A DNA stretch of 16,226 bases from Actinomycetes bacterium (GTDB lineage: Bacteria; Actinomycetota; Actinomycetes; Actinomycetales; Cellulomonadaceae). Position 1 is the stretch's first letter, and each line of letters opens with the position of its first letter. Below are positions 1-7,896 of the stretch, piece after piece. A program made the position numbers and the translations under genes. Under the pieces are notes generated by a model, which was not told where the DNA came from, ran no database searches, and saw only the letters and a program-made list of their open reading frames with translations. The stretch is from positions 1 to 16,226 of the forward strand of contig JAEYUL010000119.1 of NCBI GenBank assembly GCA_023432565.1, read 5' to 3'.

Positions 1-1
1 G

Positions 2-1744
2 GCGCGCCGTGCCCTGCGGTCCGAGGAGCTCGCGGCGGGCGGCGGCCGCAGCAGCGACGCGCTGCTCGTCGAGGTCCTCGACGAGCCGGGCCGCGCCGCG
101 ACGCTCCCGCCGACGGTCGCGGCTGCGCTCGAGCGGCTCGCGCGCGTGGTGCACGCGGGCCGCGAGGCCGCGGCGCGTCCCGGTGCCGACGCGCAGGGTG
201 TGCTGTGGGCGCTGTGGGACGCGGCCGGGCTCGCGGAGCCGTGGCGTCGTGCCGCGCTCGCCGGAGGCGCTGCGGGCGAGCGCGCCGACCGTGACCTCGA
301 CGCGGTCGTCGCGCTGTTCCGCGCCGCCGAGACGTTCGTCGAGCGCATGCCCCGGACGGCACCGAGCGCGTTCGTCGACTGGCTGCGCTCGCAGGACCTG
401 CCGGCGGACTCCCTGGCGGCGCGTGCCCGCCGGTCCGCGGTCCAGGTGCTGACACCCGCGGGCGCGGCCGGCGGCGAGTGGGACGTGGTCGCCGTCGCGG
501 GCGTCCAGGACGGCGTGTGGCCCGACCTGCGGCTGCGGGACTCGCTGCTGGGGGCGCAGGCGCTCGTCGACGTCGTCTCCGGCAGGTCCGCGGGTGGTGC
601 GTCGGTCCCGGACGCGCGCGCGGCCGTGCTCGCCGACGAGCTGCGGTCGTTCGCGGTGGCCGTCTCGCGCGCCCGTACGGCGCTGTTCGTGACCGCGGTG
701 GCGGACGCCGACCACCAGCCCTCCCCGTTCGTCGACCTCGTCGAGCCGCCGGACGGCGACGTCGACCACCGGCGCACCCAGGTCGAGCCTGCGCTGGACC
801 TGCGCGGCCTCGTCGCGCAGCTGCGCGCGACGCTCGAGGACGCCGCGGCTCGTGGCGTCGAGCCGGACCCGGGCGCGGTGCGTGCACTGGCGGACCTGGC
901 CGCGCGCGGCGTGCCGGGCGCGCATCCCGGCCGCTGGCACGGTCTCGCCGAGCCGAGCAGCACGGCACCGCTGCACGCCGACGGCGAGCCCGTGCCCGTC
1001 TCACCGTCGAAGCTCGAGACCGCGCACCGGTGCGCGCTGCGCTGGGCGCTCGAGTCGGCGGGCGGCAGCGCCGGCAGCAGCAGCGGGCAGTCGCTCGGCA
1101 CGCTCGTGCACGAGATCGCTCAGGAGCACCCGAACGGGACGCACGCCGAGCTCGCGGCGGCCCTCGACGCGCGCTGGGACACGCTCGGGCTCGGAACCGG
1201 CTGGCCCGCGCGAGCGACGCGTGCCAAGGCGGACGCGATGATCGCGCGGCTCGCGGCGTACCTGTCCGGGGCGGGCGAGGCGCTCGGAGTCGAGGCCGAC
1301 TTCCGGTTGCGGACCGAGCGCGCGCTGCTGCGCGGCAGCGCGGACCGCATCGAGCGCGACCTCGAGCACCCCGAGCAGGTCCGGGTGGTCGACCTCAAGA
1401 CGGGCGCGAGCCCGCCGTCCAAGGAGCAGGCGGCACAGAACCCGCAGCTCGGGGCGTACCAGCTGGCCGTCGACGCGGGCGCGTTCGCGCAGCTGCCGCC
1501 CGGCACCACGAGCGCGGGTGCCCAGCTGGTGTACCTCGGCACCGGGAAGTCGGCCGCGGTGCGCGACCAGGCACCCCTGGGGCCGGAGGACCACGGGCCG
1601 TCGTGGGCGCGCACCCTCGTCGACGAGGTGGCCGAGAAGATGGCCGGCTCGGTGTTCACCGCGACCGCGAACGATCAGTGCGACCGCTGCCCGGTGCGGC
1701 GCTCGTGCCCCGTGCGCGCCGAGGGTGGGCAGGTGGTCGCATGA
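2..1744 (+). CDS. adnA: AdnA-like helicase/nuclease subunit, 5'-truncated by window edge
   Basis: C-terminal 580 codons of a UvrD/Rep-family protein with a RecB-type nuclease domain; the reading frame is already open at base 2. The helicase part is degenerate: where motif V should read like HAAKGLEW, this protein reads TPAGAAGGEWDVVAVAG (about 449-500), and motif VI is reduced to VAVSRART (about 659-682). The nuclease domain looks intact: LVHEI (His codon at 1109), an upstream Asp in SADRIERD, VVDLKTG (Asp at 1391, Lys at 1397) and the QLGAYQLAV helix. Four cysteines, one before the domain (1031) and three in a CxxCx5C arrangement at the end (1679, 1688, 1706), match the iron-sulfur staple of AddB-type nucleases. 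In mycobacteria AdnA is the subunit with the weak motor that pairs with AdnB to resect double-strand breaks. The stop overlaps the next start (ATGA), so the two subunits are probably translationally coupled. The missing N-terminus is outside the window. Confidence 0.9.
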   Translation, partial: ARRALRSEELAAGGGRSSDALLVEVLDEPGRAATLPPTVAAALERLARVVHAGREAAARPGADAQGVLWALWDAAGLAEPWRRAALAGGAAGERADRDLDAVVALFRAAETFVERMPRTAPSAFVDWLRSQDLPADSLAARARRSAVQVLTPAGAAGGEWDVVAVAGVQDGVWPDLRLRDSLLGAQALVDVVSGRSAGGASVPDARAAVLADELRSFAVAVSRARTALFVTAVADADHQPSPFVDLVEPPDGDVDHRRTQVEPALDLRGLVAQLRATLEDAAARGVEPDPGAVRALADLAARGVPGAHPGRWHGLAEPSSTAPLHADGEPVPVSPSKLETAHRCALRWALESAGGSAGSSSGQSLGTLVHEIAQEHPNGTHAELAAALDARWDTLGLGTGWPARATRAKADAMIARLAAYLSGAGEALGVEADFRLRTERALLRGSADRIERDLEHPEQVRVVDLKTGASPPSKEQAAQNPQLGAYQLAVDAGAFAQLPPGTTSAGAQLVYLGTGKSAAVRDQAPLGPEDHGPSWARTLVDEVAEKMAGSVFTATANDQCDRCPVRRSCPVRAEGGQVVA

Positions 1745-4700
1745 GCGACACGACACGGACGCCGCCGGCGAGCGAGGGGACGTCGTCGGCGGGTCTCGCG
1801 CACGAGCGGGAGACCGCCGCTGCGGGCGTGCCCGAGCAGCGTGGGGCGGCCCGGGCCGAGGAACGGGCCCAGCAGCAGGCGCAGGAGCGGCCGCCCGTCG
1901 TCGGCGCCGAGCAGATCGCCCGGCTCCTGGGCCGCGACCTGCCGACCGACGAGCAGCGCCGCATCATCGAGGCTCCGCTCGAACCCGTGCTCGTCGTGGC
2001 CGGCGCGGGCTCGGGCAAGACGGAGACGATGGCCGGACGCGTCGTGTGGCTCGTGGCGAACGGGCTCGTCGAGCCGCAGCAGGTCCTCGGGCTGACCTTC
2101 ACACGCAAGGCCGCGGGCGAGCTCGCGGAGCGCGTGCGCCTGCGGCTGCGCCGGCTCGTGCGTGCCGCCGCGCAGGCGGGCGTCGTGCTGCCCGGCCGCG
2201 CGCACCTGGACGACGACGTGCTGGGCGGACGCCCGACGATCTCGACCTACAACGCGTACGCCGCCTCGCTGGTGCGCGACCACGCGCTGCGCATCGGCAT
2301 CGACCCGAGCGCGCGGCTGCTCGGCGAGGCCGCGCAGTGGCAGCTCGCGAGCGAGGTGGTCGAGGCGTGGCAGGAGGACCTCGCGCTCGACGCGGCGGTC
2401 TCCACCGTCGTCGAGGCCGTGCTCGCGCTGTCCGGAGCGCTCGACGAGCACCTGCTGGACCCGGCCGGGGCGCAGGACGGCATCGCCCGGATCTGCGAGG
2501 ACATCGTCTCGACCCCGGCAGGCGACCCGCCACGCGCTCCCTACGCGGAGGTCGCGCGGCTCGTCGGCTCCCTCGAGCAGCGTGCGCGCCTGCTCGACGT
2601 CGTGGCCGCGTACCGCGCGCGCAAACGAGCGAGCGACGCCATCGACTTCGGCGACCAGGTGGCCCTGGCCGCACGGCTCGCCCGCGAGGTGCCCGAGGTC
2701 GCCCGGGCGGAGCGGGACCGGTTCGCCGTCGTGCTTCTCGACGAGTACCAGGACACGTCGTACGCCCAGCTCGCGCTGCTGTCCGCGCTGTTCGGCGACG
2801 GGCACCCCGTGATCGCCGTGGGTGACCCGCACCAGTCCATCTACGGCTGGCGGGGCGCGAGCGCGGGAGGGCTCGAGCGGTTCCCGACGACCTTCCGTCG
2901 CGTCACGGGTGGCCCGTGCGAGGTGCTCGCGCTGTCCACGTCGTGGCGCAACGACGTCGCGGTGCTCGACGCAGCGAACCTCGTGGCCGGTCCGCTGCGC
3001 GCCGGGGCGACGCGGGTCGCCGTCCCCGAGCTCGCGGCCCGACCGGGCGCGGGGCCGGGCGCGGTCGAGGCGCTCATGACCCCCACGATCGTCGACGAGG
3101 CGCGTGCGGTCGCGGAGTTCGTCGCCACGCACTGGCGCGCCGCCGCGCACGCGCCGGACGGACGGCGGGTCACGGCCGCCGTGCTGTGCCGCAAGCGCTC
3201 GCAGTTCGCGGCGCTGCGCCGCGCGCTGCGGGAGAAGGGACTGCCCGTCGAGGTCGTCGGGCTGGGGGGACTGCTGTCGACGCCCGAGGTGGTCGACGTG
3301 GTCGCGGCGCTGCAGGCCGCGTACGACCCGTTGCGTGGCGACGCACTCGTCCGGCTCGTGACGGGGGCGCGCACGCGGCTCGGCGCGTCGGACCTGCACG
3401 CCCTCGCCGCGTGGGCGGGTGAGCTCGCGGGACGGCGCTCGGGCCGCGCACCCGGTGTCGAGCTCGACGTGATCGACGAGCGCAGCATCGTCGACGCGCT
3501 CGACGACCTGCCGCGTCCCGGCTGGCGCAGCGCGGACGGCCGGTCGCTGAGCGACGAGGGTCGCGCGCGGCTCGCGGACCTCGGGGCGTTGCTCCGCACC
3601 CTGCGTGCGCACTCCTACCTCTCGGTGCCCGACCTCGTCGCCGAGGCCGAGCGCCTGCTCGACCTCGACATCGAGGTCGCCGCCCGGGCGGGCGTGGGGG
3701 TCGGGCGCGCGCGGGCGCACCTGGACGCGTTCCGGGACGTCGCGGTCGACTTCGCGCGCTCGGTCGACACCCCCACGCTGGGCGGCTTCCTGTCCTGGCT
3801 CGAGGCGGCGGACGCGCGCGAGAACGGGCTCGAGCTGCCCGTGACCGAGCCGGACCCGGACGCGGTCCAGCTCATCACGATCCACGCCGCCAAGGGGCTC
3901 GAGTGGGACGTGGTGGCCGTGGCGGGCCTCGTCGACGGCGTCCTGCCCGCGACGGCGACGCAGGGCAAGGACGGCCCGAAGGACTCGGCGTGGCTGGTGG
4001 GTCTCGGCGAGCTGCCGTACCCGCTGCGCGGCGACGCCGACGACCTGCCGCGGTTCGCCTACGCCGGTGCCGAGAGCCCCAAGGAGCTCGAGGAGCGGCG
4101 CAAGCAGTTCCTGCGCGACGCGGGCGAGCACGAGGTGGCCGAGGAGCGGCGCCTGGCGTACGTCGCGCTCACCCGCGCGAAGAGCCGGCTGCTGCTCACG
4201 GGTGCGTGGTGGGGCGACGGCAAGACGGTGCGTCGTCCCTCCACGTTCCTGCTCGAGCTCGCCGAGGCCGGGCTCGTCGACGCCGAGGGCTGGGCGGGGC
4301 AGCCGGGCCCGGGCGAGACGAACCCGGCGTCCGCGCAGGTGGTGACGGGCCTGTGGCCGGCCGACCCGTTCGCGCTCGAGGACGGCGCCGGCCGCCGCCC
4401 GGCGGTCGAGCGGGCCGCGGCGTGGGTGCGGACCGCGCTCGACGCCGGCACGCAGCCGGGCAGGGGCACGTCGCCGTGGGAGTCACTGGCGCGCACCCTG
4501 CTCGACGAGCAGCAGGCCGCCCGCCGGTCCTCGGGCGTCGTCGAGCTGCCGTCGCACCTGTCGGCCTCTGCGCTCGTGCGGCTCGGCGCGGACGTCGAGG
4601 TGTTCGCGCGCGGTCTGCGTCGCCCGGTGCCGCAGGAGCCGTCGGGCCGGGCGCGGCTCGGCACGCGCTTCCACGCCTGGGTGGAGGGCTACTACGGGTC

Positions 4701-5178
4701 CGCGTCGCTCGTGGACCTGGACGCGCTGCCGGGTGCGGAGGACGACGAGCTCGACGAGCCGGACGACGTGGACGTCGACGAGGCCCGGCTGCGCGCCGCG
4801 TTCCTCGCGTCGCCGTGGGCCGCCCGCACACCGCTCGAGATCGAGGCGGACGTCGAGACCCATGTCGCGGGGTACGTGCTGCGCTCGCGCATCGACGCGG
4901 TGTTCCCGGCGGTCGCCGGGGACCCGGTCGGGCCCGGCGGCGTCGTCGTCGTGGACTGGAAGACCGGCTCGCCGCCCCGGGACCCGGGTACGCGCGCGGC
5001 GCGCGAGCTCCAGCTCGCCGTGTACCGCCTGGCGTGGTCACGCCGGTCGGGGATCCCGCTCGGCCAGGTCGCCGCCGCCTTCCACTACGTCGGCGGGGCG
5101 CAGACGGTGTGGCCGGAGCGGCTGCTCGGCGAGCGTGAGATCGCCGAGCTGCTCACGTCGGTCGCGCCGGCCGGCTGA
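1741..5178 (+). CDS. adnB: AdnB-like ATP-dependent helicase/nuclease subunit
   Basis: 1,145 residues, close to the roughly 1,100 of mycobacterial AdnB. A charged, Ala/Glu/Gln-rich N-terminal 55 residues precedes a complete superfamily 1A motor: Walker A GAGSGKT (88-94), DEYQD (334-338), GDPHQSIYGWRG (361-372), HAAKGLEWD (715-723) and VALTRAK (808-814). A C-terminal RecB-family nuclease follows, with His978 (GTRFH), Asp1052 (SRIDAVF), Asp1072 and Lys1074 (VVDWKTG) and the QLAVY motif near 1091-1095. No cysteine cluster is present, unlike the upstream subunit. With AdnA it should form the dimeric dual-nuclease machine that loads on double-strand ends, translocates and degrades DNA before recombination or end joining. 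The ATG at 1741 overlaps the adnA stop by four bases, which fixes the start; the frame is open further upstream only because stops are rare in this GC-rich DNA. Confidence 0.93.
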   Translation: MSDTTRTPPASEGTSSAGLAHERETAAAGVPEQRGAARAEERAQQQAQERPPVVGAEQIARLLGRDLPTDEQRRIIEAPLEPVLVVAGAGSGKTETMAGRVVWLVANGLVEPQQVLGLTFTRKAAGELAERVRLRLRRLVRAAAQAGVVLPGRAHLDDDVLGGRPTISTYNAYAASLVRDHALRIGIDPSARLLGEAAQWQLASEVVEAWQEDLALDAAVSTVVEAVLALSGALDEHLLDPAGAQDGIARICEDIVSTPAGDPPRAPYAEVARLVGSLEQRARLLDVVAAYRARKRASDAIDFGDQVALAARLAREVPEVARAERDRFAVVLLDEYQDTSYAQLALLSALFGDGHPVIAVGDPHQSIYGWRGASAGGLERFPTTFRRVTGGPCEVLALSTSWRNDVAVLDAANLVAGPLRAGATRVAVPELAARPGAGPGAVEALMTPTIVDEARAVAEFVATHWRAAAHAPDGRRVTAAVLCRKRSQFAALRRALREKGLPVEVVGLGGLLSTPEVVDVVAALQAAYDPLRGDALVRLVTGARTRLGASDLHALAAWAGELAGRRSGRAPGVELDVIDERSIVDALDDLPRPGWRSADGRSLSDEGRARLADLGALLRTLRAHSYLSVPDLVAEAERLLDLDIEVAARAGVGVGRARAHLDAFRDVAVDFARSVDTPTLGGFLSWLEAADARENGLELPVTEPDPDAVQLITIHAAKGLEWDVVAVAGLVDGVLPATATQGKDGPKDSAWLVGLGELPYPLRGDADDLPRFAYAGAESPKELEERRKQFLRDAGEHEVAEERRLAYVALTRAKSRLLLTGAWWGDGKTVRRPSTFLLELAEAGLVDAEGWAGQPGPGETNPASAQVVTGLWPADPFALEDGAGRRPAVERAAAWVRTALDAGTQPGRGTSPWESLARTLLDEQQAARRSSGVVELPSHLSASALVRLGADVEVFARGLRRPVPQEPSGRARLGTRFHAWVEGYYGSASLVDLDALPGAEDDELDEPDDVDVDEARLRAAFLASPWAARTPLEIEADVETHVAGYVLRSRIDAVFPAVAGDPVGPGGVVVVDWKTGSPPRDPGTRAARELQLAVYRLAWSRRSGIPLGQVAAAFHYVGGAQTVWPERLLGEREIAELLTSVAPAG

Positions 5179-5186
5179 CACGGCGT

Positions 5187-5237
5187 ACCGCCGACCAGCG
5201 CGCACCGCCGAGCAGGGCACACCGCCGAACAGGGCGC
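5187..5237. repeat. Three tandem 17-bp units after adnB
   Basis: Units at 5187-5203, 5204-5220 and 5221-5237 share the consensus ACCGCCGAVCAGSGCRC, each differing at a few positions. They start 8 bp after the adnB stop, between convergent genes, so they lie in the adnB 3' untranslated region. No clear intrinsic terminator with a T-tract is visible in the 127-bp gap; a weak CCGCC/GGCGG stem sits at about 5262-5279. The function is unknown; such tracts are often variable-number repeats. Confidence 0.8.
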
Positions 5238-5305
5238 CTGCGCTCGTGCTCGTGACGTGGACCGCCGGCGTTCTGGCGGCCGTCCGGGCGGGGGAGTCGC
5301 GTGGG

Positions 5306-6289
5306 TCAGGCGTAGGACGAGACAGCGGCCACCGGTGCCGTGGGCGCGTCGTCGTGCCAGACGCCGTCCGACGACTCCGTGCGGGTGTGCTCGTCCAGGT
5401 CCTCGAGCATCGCGACTGCGTCCGCGACGACGTCCTCGTCGCCCGAGCGCACGCCGTACAGCAGCCAGCGCGCGAGCGCGAGCTCGCCGGCCAGCAGCGC
5501 GCGGTCGGTGAGGTGCGGGTCGATCAGCTCGGTGCGGCGCAGCTGGTAGGCCTCGAGGATCGAGTCCGCCGCGTCCGGCGGCGCCGCGACCAGGAGCCAG
5601 GACAGGTCGTCCGCGGGGTCGGCCACGGCCGCGTCGCCCCAGTGCAGGATGCCGCTGACCTCGCTGCCGCGGACCAGGATCCGCTCGTTGGTCAGGTCCC
5701 CGTGCACGACGGTCGGCCGGAACCGCCAGAGCGCGACGTCCTCGAGCCGCTCCTCCCACCGGCGCAGCAGCGTCGGCGGGATCTTGCCGGTGCGGGCGGC
5801 CTCGTCGATCTCGGCCTGCCGACGCGCGCGGTACTCGCCCGCGTCGTACACCGGCAGGCCGGCGTTCTCGATGACGCTCGTCGGCAGCTCGTGCACCGCG
5901 GCGATCGCGCGGCCGAGCGCGGCGCACAGCCCGGGACCAGGCTCGAGCGAGGCGACGTCCAGCGGGTGCCCCGGGATCTCGGCGTGCACGGCGGCTCGTC
6001 CGCCCTCGGGCAGGTGCGCGAAGCCGACGGGTGCAGGCACCGCGAACGGCAGCGCGCCGTCGTGCGTGGCGCGGTCCAGCGCGGCGAGCAGGTCGACCTC
6101 GGCCTCGAGCGCCGCCCCGGCTGCGGCGTGCACCGGCGCCCGCACCACCCAGCGCCGGCGCGCGGCATCGACGACCACGGCGATGTCGAAGTCGGTCCCG
6201 GGGTGCGCCGGCCGCCGGACGTCGAACGCGTCCAGGCCTGGCACGGCCACCGTGGCCAGGGCTGCGAGGGCGAGCGGGGATCGGGGCAC
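5306..6289 (-). CDS. Aminoglycoside/macrolide phosphotransferase-family (APH-fold) protein
   Basis: 327 residues with the layout of an APH-family small-molecule kinase: an N-lobe with WVVRAPV and a Glu-containing helix, then VVHGDLTNERILV (His196, Asp198) and GILHWGDAAVADPADDLSWLL (213 onward). The catalytic Asp198 is present, but the Asn usually five residues later is Arg203 (an Asn occurs early, at 201), and the Asp of the usual IDWGD metal-binding motif is His216 (LHWGD). It may therefore be a weak or inactive kinase, or use a different metal geometry. The GTG start at 6289 is chosen because the following PRSPLALAALATVAVPG is a plausible N-terminus and a TACGCT hexamer lies six bases upstream with no Shine-Dalgarno. 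A GTG ten codons further up is an alternative. It is divergent from nudC and convergent with adnB. The substrate cannot be read from sequence; a resistance role is unproven. Confidence 0.82.
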   Translation of the reverse strand: MPRSPLALAALATVAVPGLDAFDVRRPAHPGTDFDIAVVVDAARRRWVVRAPVHAAAGAALEAEVDLLAALDRATHDGALPFAVPAPVGFAHLPEGGRAAVHAEIPGHPLDVASLEPGPGLCAALGRAIAAVHELPTSVIENAGLPVYDAGEYRARRQAEIDEAARTGKIPPTLLRRWEERLEDVALWRFRPTVVHGDLTNERILVRGSEVSGILHWGDAAVADPADDLSWLLVAAPPDAADSILEAYQLRRTELIDPHLTDRALLAGELALARWLLYGVRSGDEDVVADAVAMLEDLDEHTRTESSDGVWHDDAPTAPVAAVSSYA

Positions 6290-6295
6290 GCGCTC

Positions 6296-6301
6296 AGCGT
6301 A
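6296..6301 (-). promoter_or_regulatory. Candidate leaderless -10 for the phosphotransferase gene
   Basis: On the minus strand TACGCT is followed by six bases and then the GTG start, matching the actinobacterial TAnnnT -10 placed so that transcription starts at or next to the start codon. No purine-rich ribosome site precedes the start. No convincing -35 is visible. Confidence 0.5.
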
Positions 6302-6480
6302 GGCGCGTCGGTGGCGCACGCCGCGGCACGCGCCGCGGCGTGTCCGTCCTGTTCGTCCCGACTTGCCGGCCGTGCGCGCGGCGAGAGCCCGCTCGAGCGC
6401 GCACGGACCGGCAGCACCCGACGCACGGTCGCCACGCCGCGGGGTCGCCCGACTCGTCCGCCCGCGCCCGCCCGGTCCGC

Positions 6481-6579
6481 CGGACGCGACGAGCCGGCCG
6501 GCGCCCGGTCCGCCGAACACGACGAGCCGGCCGGCGCCCGGTCCGCCGAACACGGCGCGCCAGCCGGCGCCCGGTCCGC
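6481..6579. repeat. Three tandem 33-bp units upstream of nudC
   Basis: Units at 6481-6513, 6514-6546 and 6547-6579. Units 1 and 2 differ at only two bases; unit 3 has a few more changes, but all end in the same block GCCGGCGCCCGGTCCGC. The period is a multiple of three (11 codons) although the region appears non-coding. It ends 25 bp before the proposed nudC -10. Confidence 0.85.
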
Positions 6580-6604
6580 GCCGGGATGCCGGGCCTGGCG
6601 CGCG

Positions 6605-6610
6605 TACGGT
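6605..6610 (+). promoter_or_regulatory. Candidate leaderless -10 for nudC
   Basis: TACGGT, six bases, then the GTG start at 6617. The spacing is the same as for the divergent gene on the other side of the region. No Shine-Dalgarno sequence is visible. Confidence 0.5.
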
Positions 6611-6616
6611 GGCGCA

Positions 6617-7636
6617 GTGAGGTCGGACGAGCTGCCCCTGTCCCGCGCGGTCGTCGACCGCAGCGCGCACCTGCGCGACGAGCGCACACTGAGCGAGCTG
6701 CTGCGCCGCGCGACGACCCGGGTCGTGCTCGTCCGCGACGGGCACCTGCTCGTCGACGGCGCGGGGGACCTGCTCCTGAGCACCGTCGACGACGCGCGCG
6801 GCCTGGCAGGTGACGCGCTCGAGGACCGCTGGCTGCTGCTCGGCGTCGACGACGCGCGAGCGTACGTCGGTCTGCGCGTGCCGCGAGGCCAGGACGATGC
6901 GGCGGACCTGCCGCGCGAGGGGAGCGCAGCGGACCGCCTGGTCCACGCCTCGCCCGCAGGCGTGACGCCACCCGGGACCTCGTCCACGGGCGGCCCGGCC
7001 GGGCACGGCGAGGCGCGCTGGGCGTCGCTGCGCACGGTCGGTGCGAGGCTCTCGGCCCGCGACGCGGGTCTCGTCACGACGGCCGTGGCGCTCGACCACT
7101 GGCACGAGCGGCATCCGCGCTGCCCGCGCTGCGGCGGGCCGACGCGCGTCACCGACGCGGGCTGGGTCCGCGCGTGCACGGTGGACGGCTCGGAGCACTA
7201 CCCCCGGACGGACCCGGCCGTGATCATGGCGGTCGTCGACACCGACGACCGCCTCCTGCTCGGGCACGCGACCGCCTGGGCCGGACGGCGGTACTCGACG
7301 CTCGCGGGGTTCGTCGAACCGGGGGAGTCGCTCGAGCACGCGGTGCGACGCGAGGTCGCCGAGGAGACGGGCGTCGTCGTGGGCGACGTGACGTACGCGG
7401 GCAGCCAGCCGTGGCCGTTCCCGGCGTCGCTCATGGTCGCGTTCGTGGCCCGCGCGCTGACCACCGGGATCGAGGTCGACGGGGTCGAGGTCGAGCACGC
7501 CGCGTGGTTCACGCGTGCGGAGCTGGCGTCCGCGGTCGCCGCCGGGCGCGTCGTGCCGCCGCCGGACTCGTCGATCGCCCGTGCACTCGTCGAGGACTGG
7601 TACGGCGGTCCGCTTCCCGAGCCCGGCGGGGGCTGA
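6617..7636 (+). CDS. nudC: NudC-type NAD(H) pyrophosphatase / RNA deNADding Nudix hydrolase
   Basis: 339 residues. A divergent N-terminal domain is followed by a zinc-ribbon (CPRC at 169-172, Cys187), the YPRTDPAVI segment, the Nudix box GFVEPGESLEHAVRREVAEE (from residue 231, fitting Gx5Ex7REUxEExGU) and the NADH-pyrophosphatase signature SQPWPFPAS (263-271). This combination separates NudC from other Nudix enzymes; family members cleave NAD(H) to NMN(H) plus AMP and remove NAD caps from RNA. Only three of the four zinc-binding cysteines of the E. coli protein are visible; after Cys187 the sequence reads TVDGSEHYPRTD, so Asp or His may serve as the fourth ligand, which I believe is common in actinobacteria. 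The GTG at 6617 is preferred because of the TACGGT hexamer just upstream. In M. tuberculosis nudC also sits near adnB and the mycoredoxin gene. Confidence 0.93.
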   Translation: MRSDELPLSRAVVDRSAHLRDERTLSELLRRATTRVVLVRDGHLLVDGAGDLLLSTVDDARGLAGDALEDRWLLLGVDDARAYVGLRVPRGQDDAADLPREGSAADRLVHASPAGVTPPGTSSTGGPAGHGEARWASLRTVGARLSARDAGLVTTAVALDHWHERHPRCPRCGGPTRVTDAGWVRACTVDGSEHYPRTDPAVIMAVVDTDDRLLLGHATAWAGRRYSTLAGFVEPGESLEHAVRREVAEETGVVVGDVTYAGSQPWPFPASLMVAFVARALTTGIEVDGVEVEHAAWFTRAELASAVAAGRVVPPPDSSIARALVEDWYGGPLPEPGGG

Positions 7637-7639
7637 GCC

Positions 7640-7856
7640 GCGCGCCCACGCGTCGACGCGCGTCCAGCGGCCCTCGGAGACCACCTGCATGCGCCCGGCG
7701 GCCACCACCAGGGCGGTCCGCTCGTCGATCGCGTAGGCGGGCCGGCGTTCGGGACGACGAGCGCGGCGCTGGCGGAGACCGGCTTGCCGAGGAGGTGCTC
7801 GAGGGCGGCGTGGATGCTCGCGTTCGTGACGCCTCCGGACGTCAGCAGCAGCTCAT
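7640..7856 (-). pseudogene. Remnant of a peptidase E (S51)-like gene
   Basis: Two fragments of one family lie back to back in different frames. 7853-7741 encodes ELLLTSGGVTNASIHAAL followed by EHLLGKPVSASAALVVPNA, matching the N-terminus of peptidase E / type 1 glutamine amidotransferase-like proteins. 7738 to about 7640 encodes AYAIDERTALVV and then GRMQVVSEGRWTRVD, matching the C-terminus of the same family. The catalytic middle (the GGGN and SAGS-containing part, about 150 residues) is missing. The natural ATG at 7856 runs into a stop after four codons (ATG AGC TGC TGC TGA); one extra base after ATG would restore the LLLTSGG frame, so a one-base deletion is likely. No stop codon closes the C-terminal fragment before it runs antisense into nudC. 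The family assignment rests on recalled family sequence, not a search. Confidence 0.78.
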
Positions 7857-7896
7857 GGTCGTCTCCGCTCGCACGGGCGGCCCGGACCCGCTGGGG

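Larger units (their letters stand above)
6290..6616. other. Divergent intergenic region between the phosphotransferase gene and nudC
   Basis: 327 bp without a credible gene. It holds two outward-facing candidate -10 elements at its edges, CG-rich direct and inverted CCGCGG motifs near 6320-6340, and a 3 x 33-bp tandem repeat (6481-6579). The plus-strand frame stays open into nudC, but its composition (Arg/Pro/Ala-rich low complexity) and the lack of NudC similarity argue against a longer NudC. Confidence 0.6.

Noticed and set aside
478..1740. Open frame extending adnB 421 codons upstream
   Set aside because: It overlaps adnA in another frame, is Arg/Ala/Gly-rich low-complexity sequence, and the ATGA overlap at 1741 gives a natural start.
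1675..4131. 818-codon minus-strand open frame
   Set aside because: Antisense to adnB; Arg/Val/Asp-rich composition mirrors the opposite-strand codons and shows no domain.
5306..6289. Calling this an aminoglycoside or macrolide resistance gene
   Set aside because: Only the fold is supported; catalytic residues are altered and no substrate evidence exists, although whiB7 is nearby.
6481..6579. CRISPR array
   Set aside because: Units are contiguous without spacers and number only three; there are no cas genes.
4733..6616. Long plus-strand frame continuing into nudC
   Set aside because: It runs across the end of adnB in another frame and antisense to the phosphotransferase gene; only the part after 6617 has NudC similarity.
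6290..7708. Upstream continuation of the phosphotransferase frame on the minus strand
   Set aside because: Antisense to nudC and through the 33-bp repeats; the only sense-like portion is the unrelated peptidase E C-terminal fragment at 7640-7738.
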